Shown here in pieces: positions 1 through 7,437 of a stretch of 64,000 bases of DNA. Position numbers and translations under genes: made by a program. The notes below the pieces were generated by a model. It was not told the origin of the DNA. It was given only the letters and a program-made list of their open reading frames with translations, and searched no databases. Origin of the DNA: CBDBND01 sp965262665 (GTDB lineage: Bacteria > Pseudomonadota > Alphaproteobacteria > Rhodospirillales > Rhodospirillaceae); contig CBDHFR010000003.1 in the NCBI GenBank assembly GCA_965262665.1, positions 682,001 through 746,000 of the forward strand. The letters run 5' to 3'. Each line of letters opens with the position of its first letter. Within the stretch, counting starts at the first letter, position 1.

Positions 1-281
1 ACGCCTTATGCCGCCGCTTCAACATAGATTTGTCAGCCCGGGTCAAACACGGTGCGCTGCTCGACGCAGAGCTTCTTGCCGAAGTCTATTTGGAACTCGT
101 TGGTGGCCGGGAACCGGGTCTAGGATTAGCGGTTGCGTCCGATCGCACACAGCAAGCAGAGCTTCAATCTCAGCTTACCCGTCGGCGGCGTGAGCCGCGT
201 CCTCATCAACCCAGTGCGGATGAACAAATGGCGCACAAAGCGTTTCTTGAAAAAATTAGAGAACCGCTTTGGGTTCAGTAA
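1..281 (+). CDS. dnaQ: DNA polymerase III epsilon subunit, 3' end only
   Basis: This is the C-terminal tail of the proofreading 3'-5' exonuclease subunit of the replicative polymerase. The frame is open from the window edge. It reads through a CRRFNIDLSAR segment and then HGALLDAELLAEVYLEL, which is the typical end of the exonuclease domain where the last catalytic His/Asp lie. A short variable tail follows and ends in TAA. The rest of the gene lies outside the window. Its position convergent with secB is the usual alphaproteobacterial arrangement, here separated by an IS630 element. The polymerase-binding tail looks complete. Confidence 0.85.
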   Translation, partial: ALCRRFNIDLSARVKHGALLDAELLAEVYLELVGGREPGLGLAVASDRTQQAELQSQLTRRRREPRPHQPSADEQMAHKAFLEKIREPLWVQ

Positions 282-299
282 AAGCTGGCTCGTGCATTA

Positions 300-1352
300 G
301 CGCGGAATCCGATCACGTTGCGCTGTATCCGGCGGCGTTGAAGTAGTTTTTGCATTCTTGCGGGGAGAAGGTCAGGGAGATTTGGCCGATGGCGTTCCAG
401 AGACCATCGACGGTTCGCTCAGCGGCTTTTCGGAGCCTTGCCTTGAGCTTTGCGAAGGCGAGTTCGATGGGATTGAAGTCAGGGCTATAGGGCGGCAGGA
501 AGAGGAGTTGTGCGCCGGTGTCTTCGATCATCTTGCGGACCTTGGGTCCCTTGTGGCTTGAGAGGTTGTCCATGACGACGATATCGCCGGGCCTCAGTTC
601 GGGGACGAGGCCCTCTTTGACGTAGGCCTCGAAGGCATCGCGGTCGATAGCGCCGTTGATCACGAAGGGAGAGATCATGCCGTGCCGTGTGAGCCCGGCG
701 AGGAAGGTGGTTGTGTTCCAGTGTCCGTGGGGGACGGCCATGCGCAGGCGTTCGCCGCGCGGGGCCCAGCCGTGGGTGCGGGCCATGTTGGTCTTGGCCC
801 AGGTCTCGTCGATGAACACCAGCCGGTCGGGGTCGAGGCCGGGCTGGCTGTCGCGCCAGGCCTGTCGCCGGCTCAACACGTCCGGACGGTCTTGCTCCGC
901 CGCATGGCCGGTCTTTTTTTTCGCGTGATGCCGTGGCGCACGAGGAAGCGCTGTATCGACCCGTAGCTGAAGGTGAGGTCTCGGTCCCCGAGAGCCGCGC
1001 GCGACTCCTCAATGGCCATGTCCCGCCTCTCCTCAAGAAGACCCAGGATCACGCCGCGATGCGCCTCGATCCGGCCCGAGCGACGGTCCCCGCCAAGCGC
1101 CTTCGGGCGGGCGTCTCCCTGTTCGCGTTCCAGCGCACGCCAACGGCTCACGCTCGCCGCGCTTACCCCGAAACGCGCACCAGCCGCTCTATGGCTCATA
1201 CCCTCTGAAACCGCTGATAGAACCCGATTGCGAAGATCAAGGGAAAGGGCTTTCGACATCAATGCCGGCCTCCTCAACCCGGCCGACATCTTGAATCACA
1301 AATCCCTCGCCCTGTGAATCCCCCAACGATTCAATCAGGTCAGATCATGCTC
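300..1352 (-). mobile_element. IS630-family insertion sequence between dnaQ and secB
   Basis: A complete-looking element of about 1053 bp, bounded by TA at 298-299 and 1353-1354, the target duplicated by this family. The ends are imperfect inverted repeats: GAGCATGATCTGACC when read inward from the right, and GCGCGGAATCCGATC from the left. It carries one transposase in two overlapping frames on the minus strand. The right end touches the last codon of secB and supplies the third base of its stop codon. The left boundary is less certain than the right one. Confidence 0.8.
313..1259 (-). CDS. IS630 transposase, OrfA-OrfB joined by -1 frameshift
   Basis: The product is a DDE transposase. OrfA (1259 to 873) carries the helix-turn-helix DNA-binding part (SHRAAGARFGVSAASVSRW). 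OrfB (879 to 313) carries the catalytic part with FIDET, VVMDNLSSHK and PPYSPDFNPIELAF, which hold the D, D and E residues. The two frames are offset by -1 and overlap at a run of eight A residues on the coding strand (914-921). Slippage there joins ITRKK to KTGHAAEQDRPDVLSRR, restoring a normal IS630 protein. All catalytic residues are present, so the element could be active. Confidence 0.85.
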
Positions 1353-1894
1353 TAGAGGTTTTGACCGGCAACCTGACCGCCGGTCATTTTCGCTATCGCT
1401 TCGGTTTGTATTTGCGCTTCCCGCTCATGCTCTTCCGACGTGGCATACTTGCGTCGGTAAAGATCGGTAAAATCAACCAGCTGAAGCATCAATGGCGGGA
1501 AGCCGCCCTGCACCGTTGTGTTGGCCACTATCTGACGGACAAACGGATACATCTGTCGCGGCACCTCGATCAAAAGGACGGGGCGAATATGTTCTTCCGG
1601 CAGGTCGCCAAGGATCACCACACAACTGTAACTGACTTCCAATATGAACGCCGGCTTTTCCCCGATGGTCGCTTCCAAATGAAGAATAAGAGTGACCTCA
1701 TATTGGCTGTCCTTCATTTCCCGCATTTCGCATTCGATCGAAATAGGTATGTCCGGTGCCGTCTGGCGCATGTCCTGAAAAATGTCAGGCGCATGGGGCA
1801 CTTCGAAGGAAAGGTCTTTGACGAACTGGCCAACGAACTGAATGGGTGCAACCGGTTGGCTGTCGGCGCCAGCGTCAGTAGACGTGTCGCTCAT
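1352..1894 (-). CDS. secB: Protein-export chaperone SecB
   Basis: SecB is a cytosolic tetrameric chaperone that keeps preproteins unfolded and hands them to SecA. Visible family signatures are FVGQFVKDLSFEVPHAPDIF near the start and an FPPLMLQLVDFTDLYRR segment near the end. The start chosen is the ATG giving MSDTSTDAG; an upstream ATG would add six residues. The protein is about 180 residues and has a longer tail than enterobacterial SecB. The stop codon TAG is created by the TA target site plus the last base of the adjacent IS630 element, so the native C-terminus may have been a few residues different. It faces dnaQ and lies downstream of fxsA on the same strand. Confidence 0.88.
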   Translation of the reverse strand: MSDTSTDAGADSQPVAPIQFVGQFVKDLSFEVPHAPDIFQDMRQTAPDIPISIECEMREMKDSQYEVTLILHLEATIGEKPAFILEVSYSCVVILGDLPEEHIRPVLLIEVPRQMYPFVRQIVANTTVQGGFPPLMLQLVDFTDLYRRKYATSEEHEREAQIQTEAIAKMTGGQVAGQNL

Positions 1895-1998
1895 GCAATC
1901 TCCTTTGGTCACTCTGACGCCCGAGTCGGCGCTTCATGGGGCGGGGGAGGTAGTATGGATCAATCAGAGCGACAAGCATCGCCCGCTGATCGAAAAGT

Positions 1999-2490
1999 TT
2001 ATCCTTGGCGATCGTCTTCTTTTGGTTGACCCAACGCCTGACGTCCCGTTGGCGTTACGTCCTTATATTCGGATTCAACATCATAGGGATGCCTGGCGCT
2101 GTCTTCATCGGCAAATTCTCGAGATCCAACCACGGTGATCGCGGCCGAGGCGATCAAGCGATTAAACAGAATCAAACGCACAAATGGGATAAACAGCAGC
2201 AAACCGGTAAAATCTGTAAGGAATCCGGGGATTAAGAGCAGTCCGCCGGCAATAAGCTGACACGCCCCGTCAAATACGGCCCTGACCGGAATATCGCCCC
2301 GGTCCAAGGCCCCCCTGACTTTGATCAGAGTCGAAAGCCCCTGCGCCCGCATCAAAAAGACACCGGTTATCGCCGTCAACACAGTCATTCCTATGGTCAA
2401 GCCGACACCGAGGACCTCGCCGACCTCAATAAATACGGCGATCTCCAACAGCAGAAGACCGATCAGCGCCAGTAGGATAAAGAGCGCCAT
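1999..2490 (-). CDS. fxsA: FxsA family membrane protein
   Basis: A small inner-membrane protein of 163 residues. The first 50 residues form two hydrophobic segments (FILLALIGLLLLEIAVFIEV and LTIGMTVLTAITGVFL), followed by GLSTLIKVRGALDRGDIP and a third hydrophobic region containing GGLLLIPGFLTDFTGLLLF. This order is characteristic of FxsA/YtzA-like proteins. E. coli FxsA is known for relieving F-plasmid exclusion of phage T7; the normal role is unknown. The charged C-terminal tail is variable. It sits upstream of secB and is divergent from the Tim44-like gene. Confidence 0.8.
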   Translation of the reverse strand: MALFILLALIGLLLLEIAVFIEVGEVLGVGLTIGMTVLTAITGVFLMRAQGLSTLIKVRGALDRGDIPVRAVFDGACQLIAGGLLLIPGFLTDFTGLLLFIPFVRLILFNRLIASAAITVVGSREFADEDSARHPYDVESEYKDVTPTGRQALGQPKEDDRQG

Positions 2491-2653
2491 GCTTGCCCTT
2501 GTTCTTTGAAGTGCCTATGTTCGGCTGAGAGGCCGATCTCTTGATCACGTAATGATCAACCCGCTGCTGGTCAACTCCGAGCCGAAAATTGAGGACCACT
2601 AGAGTTGGATTAAGGATCGGTTCACGCAACGGAACGGAACAGTTCGGACGGCC

Positions 2654-3322
2654 ATGGAAGGCTTTCAATTTATCGACATCATCTTGCTTGCCATGGTGGC
2701 GGGGTTTCTTATCCTGCGCCTGCGCAGCACCCTAGGTCGTCGCACCGGGCATGAACAACGTCCCGATGGTTATAGCCGCAATGACAATGTTGTGAATTTG
2801 CCGCCGCGCAGCGGCAATGACTCCGACGTACCCGCCGCCCGAGATATTGATCCCGCTTACCAAGGCACGCCGTTTGAAGAAGGTCTCACTCAGATCACCC
2901 TGTCCGACCCCAACTTTTCTGTTGATGGATTTCTAAATGGTGCCAGCAAGGCCTTTGAAATGATTGTCTTGTCTTACGCCGACCACGACACCGATAGCCT
3001 CAAGCCATACCTGTCCGGTGACGTCTACGCCAACTTTGCCTCCGCCATTCAGGATCGTGAGGACCGCGACGAACGTATGGAAACCGAGCTCGTTGTCATT
3101 AAGCCGGCAAAGCTTGAAGAGGTTCACGTTAACGGACGGGCGGTAAATATTGCCGTTCGGTTCGAAAGCGAGCAGATCAACCTCATAAAAGGTAGCGAAG
3201 GCAATGTGGTCGATGGTGATCCCGATAACGCAGAAACGGTAACCGATATCTGGACCTTCCAGCGCAACCTCTCCAGTCAGGATCCCAATTGGCAACTCGT
3301 CGCTACACGCAGCGTGGACTAA
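2654..3322 (+). CDS. Tim44-like domain protein
   Basis: A 222-residue protein with one N-terminal hydrophobic segment (IDIILLAMVAGFLILRLRSTLGRR) followed by a polar linker and a Tim44/TimA-like domain. The domain contains FSVDGFLNGASKAFEMIVLSYADHD and ends VTDIWTFQRNLSSQDPNWQLVAT, both typical of bacterial TimA proteins. The family is related to the mitochondrial import motor subunit Tim44. In alphaproteobacteria it is membrane-anchored and of uncertain function. The ATG at 2654 fits the family N-terminus (MEGFQFIDI). It starts a co-oriented run with mltA, a membrane protein and smr. Confidence 0.82.
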   Translation: MEGFQFIDIILLAMVAGFLILRLRSTLGRRTGHEQRPDGYSRNDNVVNLPPRSGNDSDVPAARDIDPAYQGTPFEEGLTQITLSDPNFSVDGFLNGASKAFEMIVLSYADHDTDSLKPYLSGDVYANFASAIQDREDRDERMETELVVIKPAKLEEVHVNGRAVNIAVRFESEQINLIKGSEGNVVDGDPDNAETVTDIWTFQRNLSSQDPNWQLVATRSVD

Positions 3323-3335
3323 CTAATCCTGCGCG

Positions 3336-4634
3336 GTGACTGAAACGCCTTTCATCCGTTTTCTCCGTTCTCAAGGCGCACCCTTAGCCGTTGCGGTATT
3401 TGTCGGCTTTTCCATCGGTCTGCTTTTTGCCGCTTTGTTTTTCCCCACCCGGATTGAAGTGGTCGAGGTTCAGACGCCGCCTGTTGCTGAGCCGCCGCCC
3501 GACACACCTGCTCAACCCGTAGCGCCGGATGTTTTTTACACGCCCGTCGCCATTGAAACATTACCGGATTGGTCAGACGACGCTATCACAGACGCTTATC
3601 CCGCCCTGGTGAATGCCTGTCGTGCTTTCGAAAGTAAAACCGCAAGCCAGCCCATTGGTCCCGACGCAATCGGTGGAACGGTATCGGATTGGATGATCCC
3701 GTGCGCGGCTCTTAAGACCGTGTCGCCCGATGACGACGAAGCTTTTCGCACATTTCTTATGGATCACTACACGGCTTACGCTGTTGAAACGCCGACTGGT
3801 CCGACCGGTACATTTACCGGTTACTACGAAACCGCCTTACGCGGTTCACTCACTCGAACAGACACATTCTCTGTTCCCCTTTTCGCCTTGCCACGTGATC
3901 TCGTCGAACTGGATCGCCGCGCCTTTGATCTTCCAAACGATGTTCCTGCGGTGGTCGGCCGCGTGGCCAACCGCCGGCTGGTTCCCTATGACACCCGTGC
4001 CGACATTGAAATTAGCTCGCGGTTTGCAGAGCGTGCCGACGTTCTTGTTTGGGTCGATGATCCGGTCGACGCTCATCTGCTCCACATTCAAGGGTCAGGC
4101 CGGGTCACACTGACCGATGGTTCGGAACGCGGTATCGGGTATGCGGGCAACAATGGCCATCGCTTTCGCGGGATCGGCAGCATCTTGCTGAACTCCGGCG
4201 CAATTGGTTCCGGTCAGGGGTCGATGCCGGCGGTGGCCGAATGGTTGAGGAACAATCCTGATCAAGCCCAATGCTATATGCAGGACAATCCCCGGTTTAT
4301 TTTCTTCCGGTGGATCGACGGTCCCGGTCCCATCGGAGCGTTTGGCGTGCCGCTGGTGTCCCGGCGCAGCTTGGCCGTCGACCCGCGATATATTCCTTAC
4401 GGAGCACCGGTATGGCTGGCTGTGAATGATCCTGACGGCGATGCGCTCGACCGTTTGGTCGTTGCTCTCGATACTGGTTCAGCGATCCGGGGGGCTGTGC
4501 GCGGCGATTTCTTTTGGGGTGCAGGGAGCCAGGCTTTCGCTAAAGCGGGCCGGATGAAATCAGCGGGGCGATACTATCTTTTTCTGCCCCGTACGATTGC
4601 TTTACCCCCCGTTTCGGAAGGAAAATCTTTATAG
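3336..4634 (+). CDS. mltA: Membrane-bound lytic transglycosylase A (MltA/3D domain)
   Basis: The protein cleaves the MurNAc-GlcNAc bond of peptidoglycan to give 1,6-anhydro ends. It starts with GTG and has a short cytoplasmic tip, one membrane anchor (about residues 13-36) and a proline-rich linker. The MltA domain follows (TGPTGTFTGYYET, LLHIQGSGRVTL). The C-terminal 3D domain carries FRWIDGPGPIGAFGVPLVSRRS, YIPYGAPVW and ALDTGSAIRGAVRGDFFWG, in which the Asp residues match the catalytic and substrate-binding aspartates. Length 432 residues. It lies 13 bp after the Tim44-like gene, so probably the same transcript. Confidence 0.87.
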   Translation: MTETPFIRFLRSQGAPLAVAVFVGFSIGLLFAALFFPTRIEVVEVQTPPVAEPPPDTPAQPVAPDVFYTPVAIETLPDWSDDAITDAYPALVNACRAFESKTASQPIGPDAIGGTVSDWMIPCAALKTVSPDDDEAFRTFLMDHYTAYAVETPTGPTGTFTGYYETALRGSLTRTDTFSVPLFALPRDLVELDRRAFDLPNDVPAVVGRVANRRLVPYDTRADIEISSRFAERADVLVWVDDPVDAHLLHIQGSGRVTLTDGSERGIGYAGNNGHRFRGIGSILLNSGAIGSGQGSMPAVAEWLRNNPDQAQCYMQDNPRFIFFRWIDGPGPIGAFGVPLVSRRSLAVDPRYIPYGAPVWLAVNDPDGDALDRLVVALDTGSAIRGAVRGDFFWGAGSQAFAKAGRMKSAGRYYLFLPRTIALPPVSEGKSL

Positions 4635-4636
4635 TT

Positions 4637-5239
4637 TTGTCCGACGCTGTGACAGCATACCGAAAGAGTGTGCCGGAAAGGGGCCTGTGGAGCGCTATGG
4701 CCAGTGAAGGTGGAAGTAAACGGCGCGACCGGGCGCTCTACGGCCGACTGATGGAGTCCTATCAGGCTGACCGTATCAGCATTTATGTGGACTTCGATCG
4801 CCTCAACGCTCCCAAAAGCCCGGTGTTCAGTCCCTGGGAAAATGTCGCGCCACTTCTCATCATCATTCTACTGGCGATGGCGGTCATGCTGCTGTTCGAT
4901 TTGTTGTTCGGCACGGCGGCGATGTTGCTCAGTGTGATCGGGTATTTGTTTCTCGTCCGGCCATGGATCTCGCAGCGGGTCTACCGCCGGGCCATCGATG
5001 CCGCAACGGACAATCTGCACAACTGGAATGTCTTGTGGAAACTGGGCGGGTTGGTGCTCACACTCAACTACATGTCTAAGACCAGATGTGTCTCACCTGA
5101 CGGCGACTGGCGCGCATTCGTCACGCGATACTTACCGGAAACGGAAGTGGACGGTGTTGACGCCTATTCAGAATTCAAATCTTCGCCAAACGATGAGTCT
5201 CTCAAGGGAATTGTTCGCGAAGACAACATCGATATGTAG
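4637..5239 (+). CDS. Unrecognised membrane protein
   Basis: I do not recognise this family. The frame starts with TTG two bases after the mltA stop; an ATG at 4697 (MASEGGSKRRDRALYGRL) is an alternative start. The protein of up to 200 residues has a polar N-terminal third and a central hydrophobic hairpin (LLIIILLAMAVMLLFDLLFG, TAAMLLSVIGYLFLV). A polar C-terminal third follows with an aromatic-rich region (NLHNWNVLWKLGGLVLTL). The hydrophobic block suggests two membrane-spanning helices. It is packed between mltA and smr, so it is likely co-transcribed and possibly envelope-related. Confidence 0.6.
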   Translation: MSDAVTAYRKSVPERGLWSAMASEGGSKRRDRALYGRLMESYQADRISIYVDFDRLNAPKSPVFSPWENVAPLLIIILLAMAVMLLFDLLFGTAAMLLSVIGYLFLVRPWISQRVYRRAIDAATDNLHNWNVLWKLGGLVLTLNYMSKTRCVSPDGDWRAFVTRYLPETEVDGVDAYSEFKSSPNDESLKGIVREDNIDM

Positions 5240-5293
5240 GCCAACGGTTCACACCTCGTCTAACGTCGCCACATCCTGACCAAAGTTTGACCC

Positions 5294-5932
5294 TTGAGTA
5301 AAAAGTCATCACCTCGAACAGTAACGGACGACGAGCGTGCTTTATGGCGTCGCGCCATGGTGAAAACAAAACCGATAAGCCCAAAGTCCAACGATGCTGC
5401 AGTTGCGTACCGGCATCCATCATCGTCGGACCATACAAAGACCGGTCACACTTTGTTGACCCAAGCGGACGAACCTGTTTGGCAAAAGGCACACACGTTT
5501 ACGCCGGTCAATGGCGCGCCAAAATCGCAGCCGATTCCGAGTGCGGGAGTATCACCGCACGCAATGCCGGTATTAGAAGTCGGCAAGACCGGGGGCACCG
5601 ACCGGCGAACAGCAGATCGGTTGCGTCGCGGGAAATTGACCATCGACATGAGTCTCGATCTACATGGTCTGACTTTGGACGTTGCCCACCGCCGCCTACT
5701 CGGTTTTCTATCTGCCGCCCAAGCGTCCGGTGCAAAGTGCGTGCTGGTGATCACCGGTAAGGGTGCCCGCGCCCCTGACGGACAGGGGCGGTTGCGGACA
5801 GCTGTTCCCAGATGGCTGAACGAACCGGTGTTTCGTTCTCTGGGTCTGTCCATTGCCCAAGCGCAACAAAAAGACGGAGGAGAAGGTGCATTTTATGTCC
5901 TCCTACGCAAACTCCGGAACACCCGACCATAA
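5294..5932 (+). CDS. Smr domain protein
   Basis: A 212-residue protein with a disordered, basic N-terminal half and a C-terminal Smr (small MutS-related) domain from about residue 115. The domain shows SLDLHGLTLDVAHRRL, VLVITGKGARAPDGQGRLRTAVPRWL and a final GGEGAFYVLLRK. The DLHG and TGKG motifs are the hallmarks of this nuclease/RNA-binding fold. Translation appears to begin at TTG 5294. Stand-alone Smr proteins next to mltA and a small XRE regulator are a recurrent alphaproteobacterial arrangement. The stop codon overlaps the expected first codon of that XRE gene. Confidence 0.82.
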   Translation: MSKKSSPRTVTDDERALWRRAMVKTKPISPKSNDAAVAYRHPSSSDHTKTGHTLLTQADEPVWQKAHTFTPVNGAPKSQPIPSAGVSPHAMPVLEVGKTGGTDRRTADRLRRGKLTIDMSLDLHGLTLDVAHRRLLGFLSAAQASGAKCVLVITGKGARAPDGQGRLRTAVPRWLNEPVFRSLGLSIAQAQQKDGGEGAFYVLLRKLRNTRP

Positions 5933-6165
5933 CTCCCTTTGGCGCCCGTCTTCGCGCCTTGCGGTCTGCTCGAGGCATCACGCAAAGAGCATTGGCCGAG
6001 CGTTTCAATGTATCACCTGCCTATCTGTCCGCACTCGAACATGGCCACCGCGGCCAACCCGGACCGGGGCTGGTCTTGGAAATCTGTGGGCATCTGGATT
6101 TGATCTGGGATGAAGCCGAAGACCTCAAGCGCCTGGCGGCACAGTCACGGCCCAAGGTGACTCTA

Positions 6166-6864
6166 GAGCAGATTCAATTTAGTCCCGATCATATCCGGCG
6201 GCGGCGAAGTAGTTTTCGCATTCGGTTGAGGTGAAGGCGTCGATGGCGTCGGCAATGGCGTCCCACAGGTCGTCGACGGTTCTGGCGGCGGCCTTTCTCA
6301 GGAGCGCCTTGAGTTTGGCGAAGGCCATCTTGATCGGGTTGCAGTCGGGACTGTAGGGCGGCAGATACAGCAGGGTTGCGCCGGCGGCTTCGATGGCCTG
6401 GCGGATGCCAGCGACCTTGTGGGCGGGCAGGTTGGCCATGACGACGCTGTCTCCGGGGTCGAGTTCGGGTACCAGGACCTGTTCCACATAGGCCTTGAAG
6501 GCAGCCCCATGCATCGGCCCGTCGAGGAGCATCGGGGCCGCCAGGCCGGAGAGGCGCAAGCCGGCGGTCAACGTGGTGGTCTTCCAATGGCCATGGGGTA
6601 TGGCGGCCCGGCACCGTTCGCCTTTGCGCGACCATCCCCGCAGCCGCGCCATCTTCATCGACGCGCCGGTCTGGTCGATGAAGATCAGCCGTTCCGGAGC
6701 GAGCCCTGCCTGGCCTTCGAACCAGAGCCGGCGCCGCGCGAGCACGTCCGGGCGCCGCTGCTCCGCTGCATGGCCGGTCTTTTTTGTGCGTCAGCCCGCG
6801 CTTGGCGAAGAAGTGCCAGACCCGTCGACGGGCACACCCGAACCCCGTGCGACGCCGCCAGCTT
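6166..6864 (-). mobile_element. IS630-family element, truncated copy
   Basis: This copy begins at 6166 (GAGCAGATTCAATTTAG, next to TA at 6164-6165) and matches the full-length element at 51130-52177 nearly base for base. It stops inside OrfA at the motif reading KLAASHGVRVCPST, so about 350 bp at the transposase 5' end and one terminal repeat are deleted. A one-base insertion (GACGGG instead of GACGG) and a shortened A tract (six instead of seven) distinguish it from the intact copy. It sits inside the XRE gene. Confidence 0.85.
6179..6745 (-). pseudogene. IS630 transposase OrfB (element lacks OrfA start)
   Basis: The catalytic half of the transposase is still open for 188 residues: FIDQTGASMKMARLRGWSR, VVMANLPAHKVAGIR and PPYSPDCNPIKMAFAKLK. 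Compared with the intact copy, the residue after the first catalytic Asp changed from Glu to Gln (FIDET to FIDQT) and VEMAF became IKMAF. The third catalytic acid is therefore Lys in this copy. The DNA-binding OrfA is missing its N-terminal part. This copy is almost certainly unable to transpose on its own. Confidence 0.8.
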
Positions 6865-7050
6865 GAGCCCCAAGGCGACAGAGCTGGTCAATGTGCTGGA
6901 CCGACGGCTCGATACCTTGACCGACGCCGAAATTGACCGGCTCCTGGTGATGTTACGTCCACCGTCCGAATAGGGATCGAAAATAGTGCGGTGAAAAAGT
7001 CTGTTGATGTGGGTCAGAGCGTTGGCGATCCGGGTCCGCTATCTTTTTTA

Positions 7051-7070
7051 AATGAGAATGAGTCGCAAAT
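7051..7070 (+). promoter_or_regulatory. Fur-like box upstream of feoAB (distal)
   Basis: An A/T-rich 19-20 bp stretch AATGAGAATGAGTCGCAAAT that resembles half of a ferric-uptake-regulator operator. It lies about 70 bp before the feoA start and 33 bp upstream of a better palindrome. Iron-dependent repression of feoAB by Fur is established in many bacteria; binding here is inferred from sequence only. Confidence 0.4.
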
Positions 7071-7102
7071 TTAACTGGACGGATGCCGCCAGGCCTCTTA
7101 AG

Positions 7103-7122
7103 AATGCGAATCATTCGCAATT
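7103..7122 (+). promoter_or_regulatory. Fur box upstream of feoA (proximal)
   Basis: The segment AATGCGAATCATTCGCAATT contains a perfect palindrome TGCGAA-TCA-TTCGCA and fits the alphaproteobacterial Fur operator well. It lies 15 bp before the feoA start codon, so bound repressor would block initiation. Together with the distal site it suggests tight iron-responsive control of ferrous iron uptake. Confidence 0.6.
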
Positions 7123-7137
7123 ATTTAATCGGATCTT

Positions 7138-7434
7138 ATGACATCCCAACCCCGTGTTTCGCTGGATCAATTTCCCCAAGGCCGTCGTGGCCGCATTGTG
7201 CGGGTAGGCAATGTCGTGGGCGATCCGGTCAATGGCGAGGCGTCCCTTGAAGAACTGCTGCTTGGCCTCGGTTTTGAAGAAGGGGCTGGGGTGGAAGTTC
7301 TTCATCAAGGCCCGTTCGGCGGACCCTTGGCAGTTCAGGTCAACCACCGCCTGATTGCCCTTCGCCCGGCCGACGCTGCCGCCGTATTGGTCGACCCGGA
7401 CATTCAGCCGTCTTCCTCTGAACGGACCCCTTAG
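7138..7434 (+). CDS. feoA: FeoA family ferrous iron transport protein
   Basis: A 98-residue protein with an SH3-like FeoA domain: LDQFPQGRRGRIVRV near the start, LLLGLGFEEGAGVEVLHQGPFGGPLAVQVNHRLIALRPADA at the end. FeoA is a small cytosolic accessory of the FeoB ferrous iron permease. The gene ends 3 bp before feoB and is therefore translationally close-coupled to it. Two Fur-like sites lie directly upstream. The short C-terminal tail after the SH3 fold is unremarkable. Confidence 0.85.
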   Translation: MTSQPRVSLDQFPQGRRGRIVRVGNVVGDPVNGEASLEELLLGLGFEEGAGVEVLHQGPFGGPLAVQVNHRLIALRPADAAAVLVDPDIQPSSSERTP

Positions 7435-7437
7435 ACC

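Larger units (their letters stand above)
5929..6973 (+). pseudogene. XRE-family regulator gene split by an IS630 remnant
   Basis: The 5' part encodes a small helix-turn-helix protein: TPFGARLRALRSARGITQRALAERFNVSPAYLSALEHGHRG, then ICGHLDLIWDEAEDLKRLA up to PKVTL at 6165. The gene resumes at about 6864 with LSPKATELVNVLDRRLD and ends DRLLVMLRPPSE, TAG at 6971-6973. Between them lies an IS630 copy that has lost one end. Only a few codons of the host gene seem to be missing, but one end and one TA of the element are gone, so the gene cannot be restored by excision. The first codon in frame that overlaps the smr stop is ATA, where related genes usually have ATG. Confidence 0.75.
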
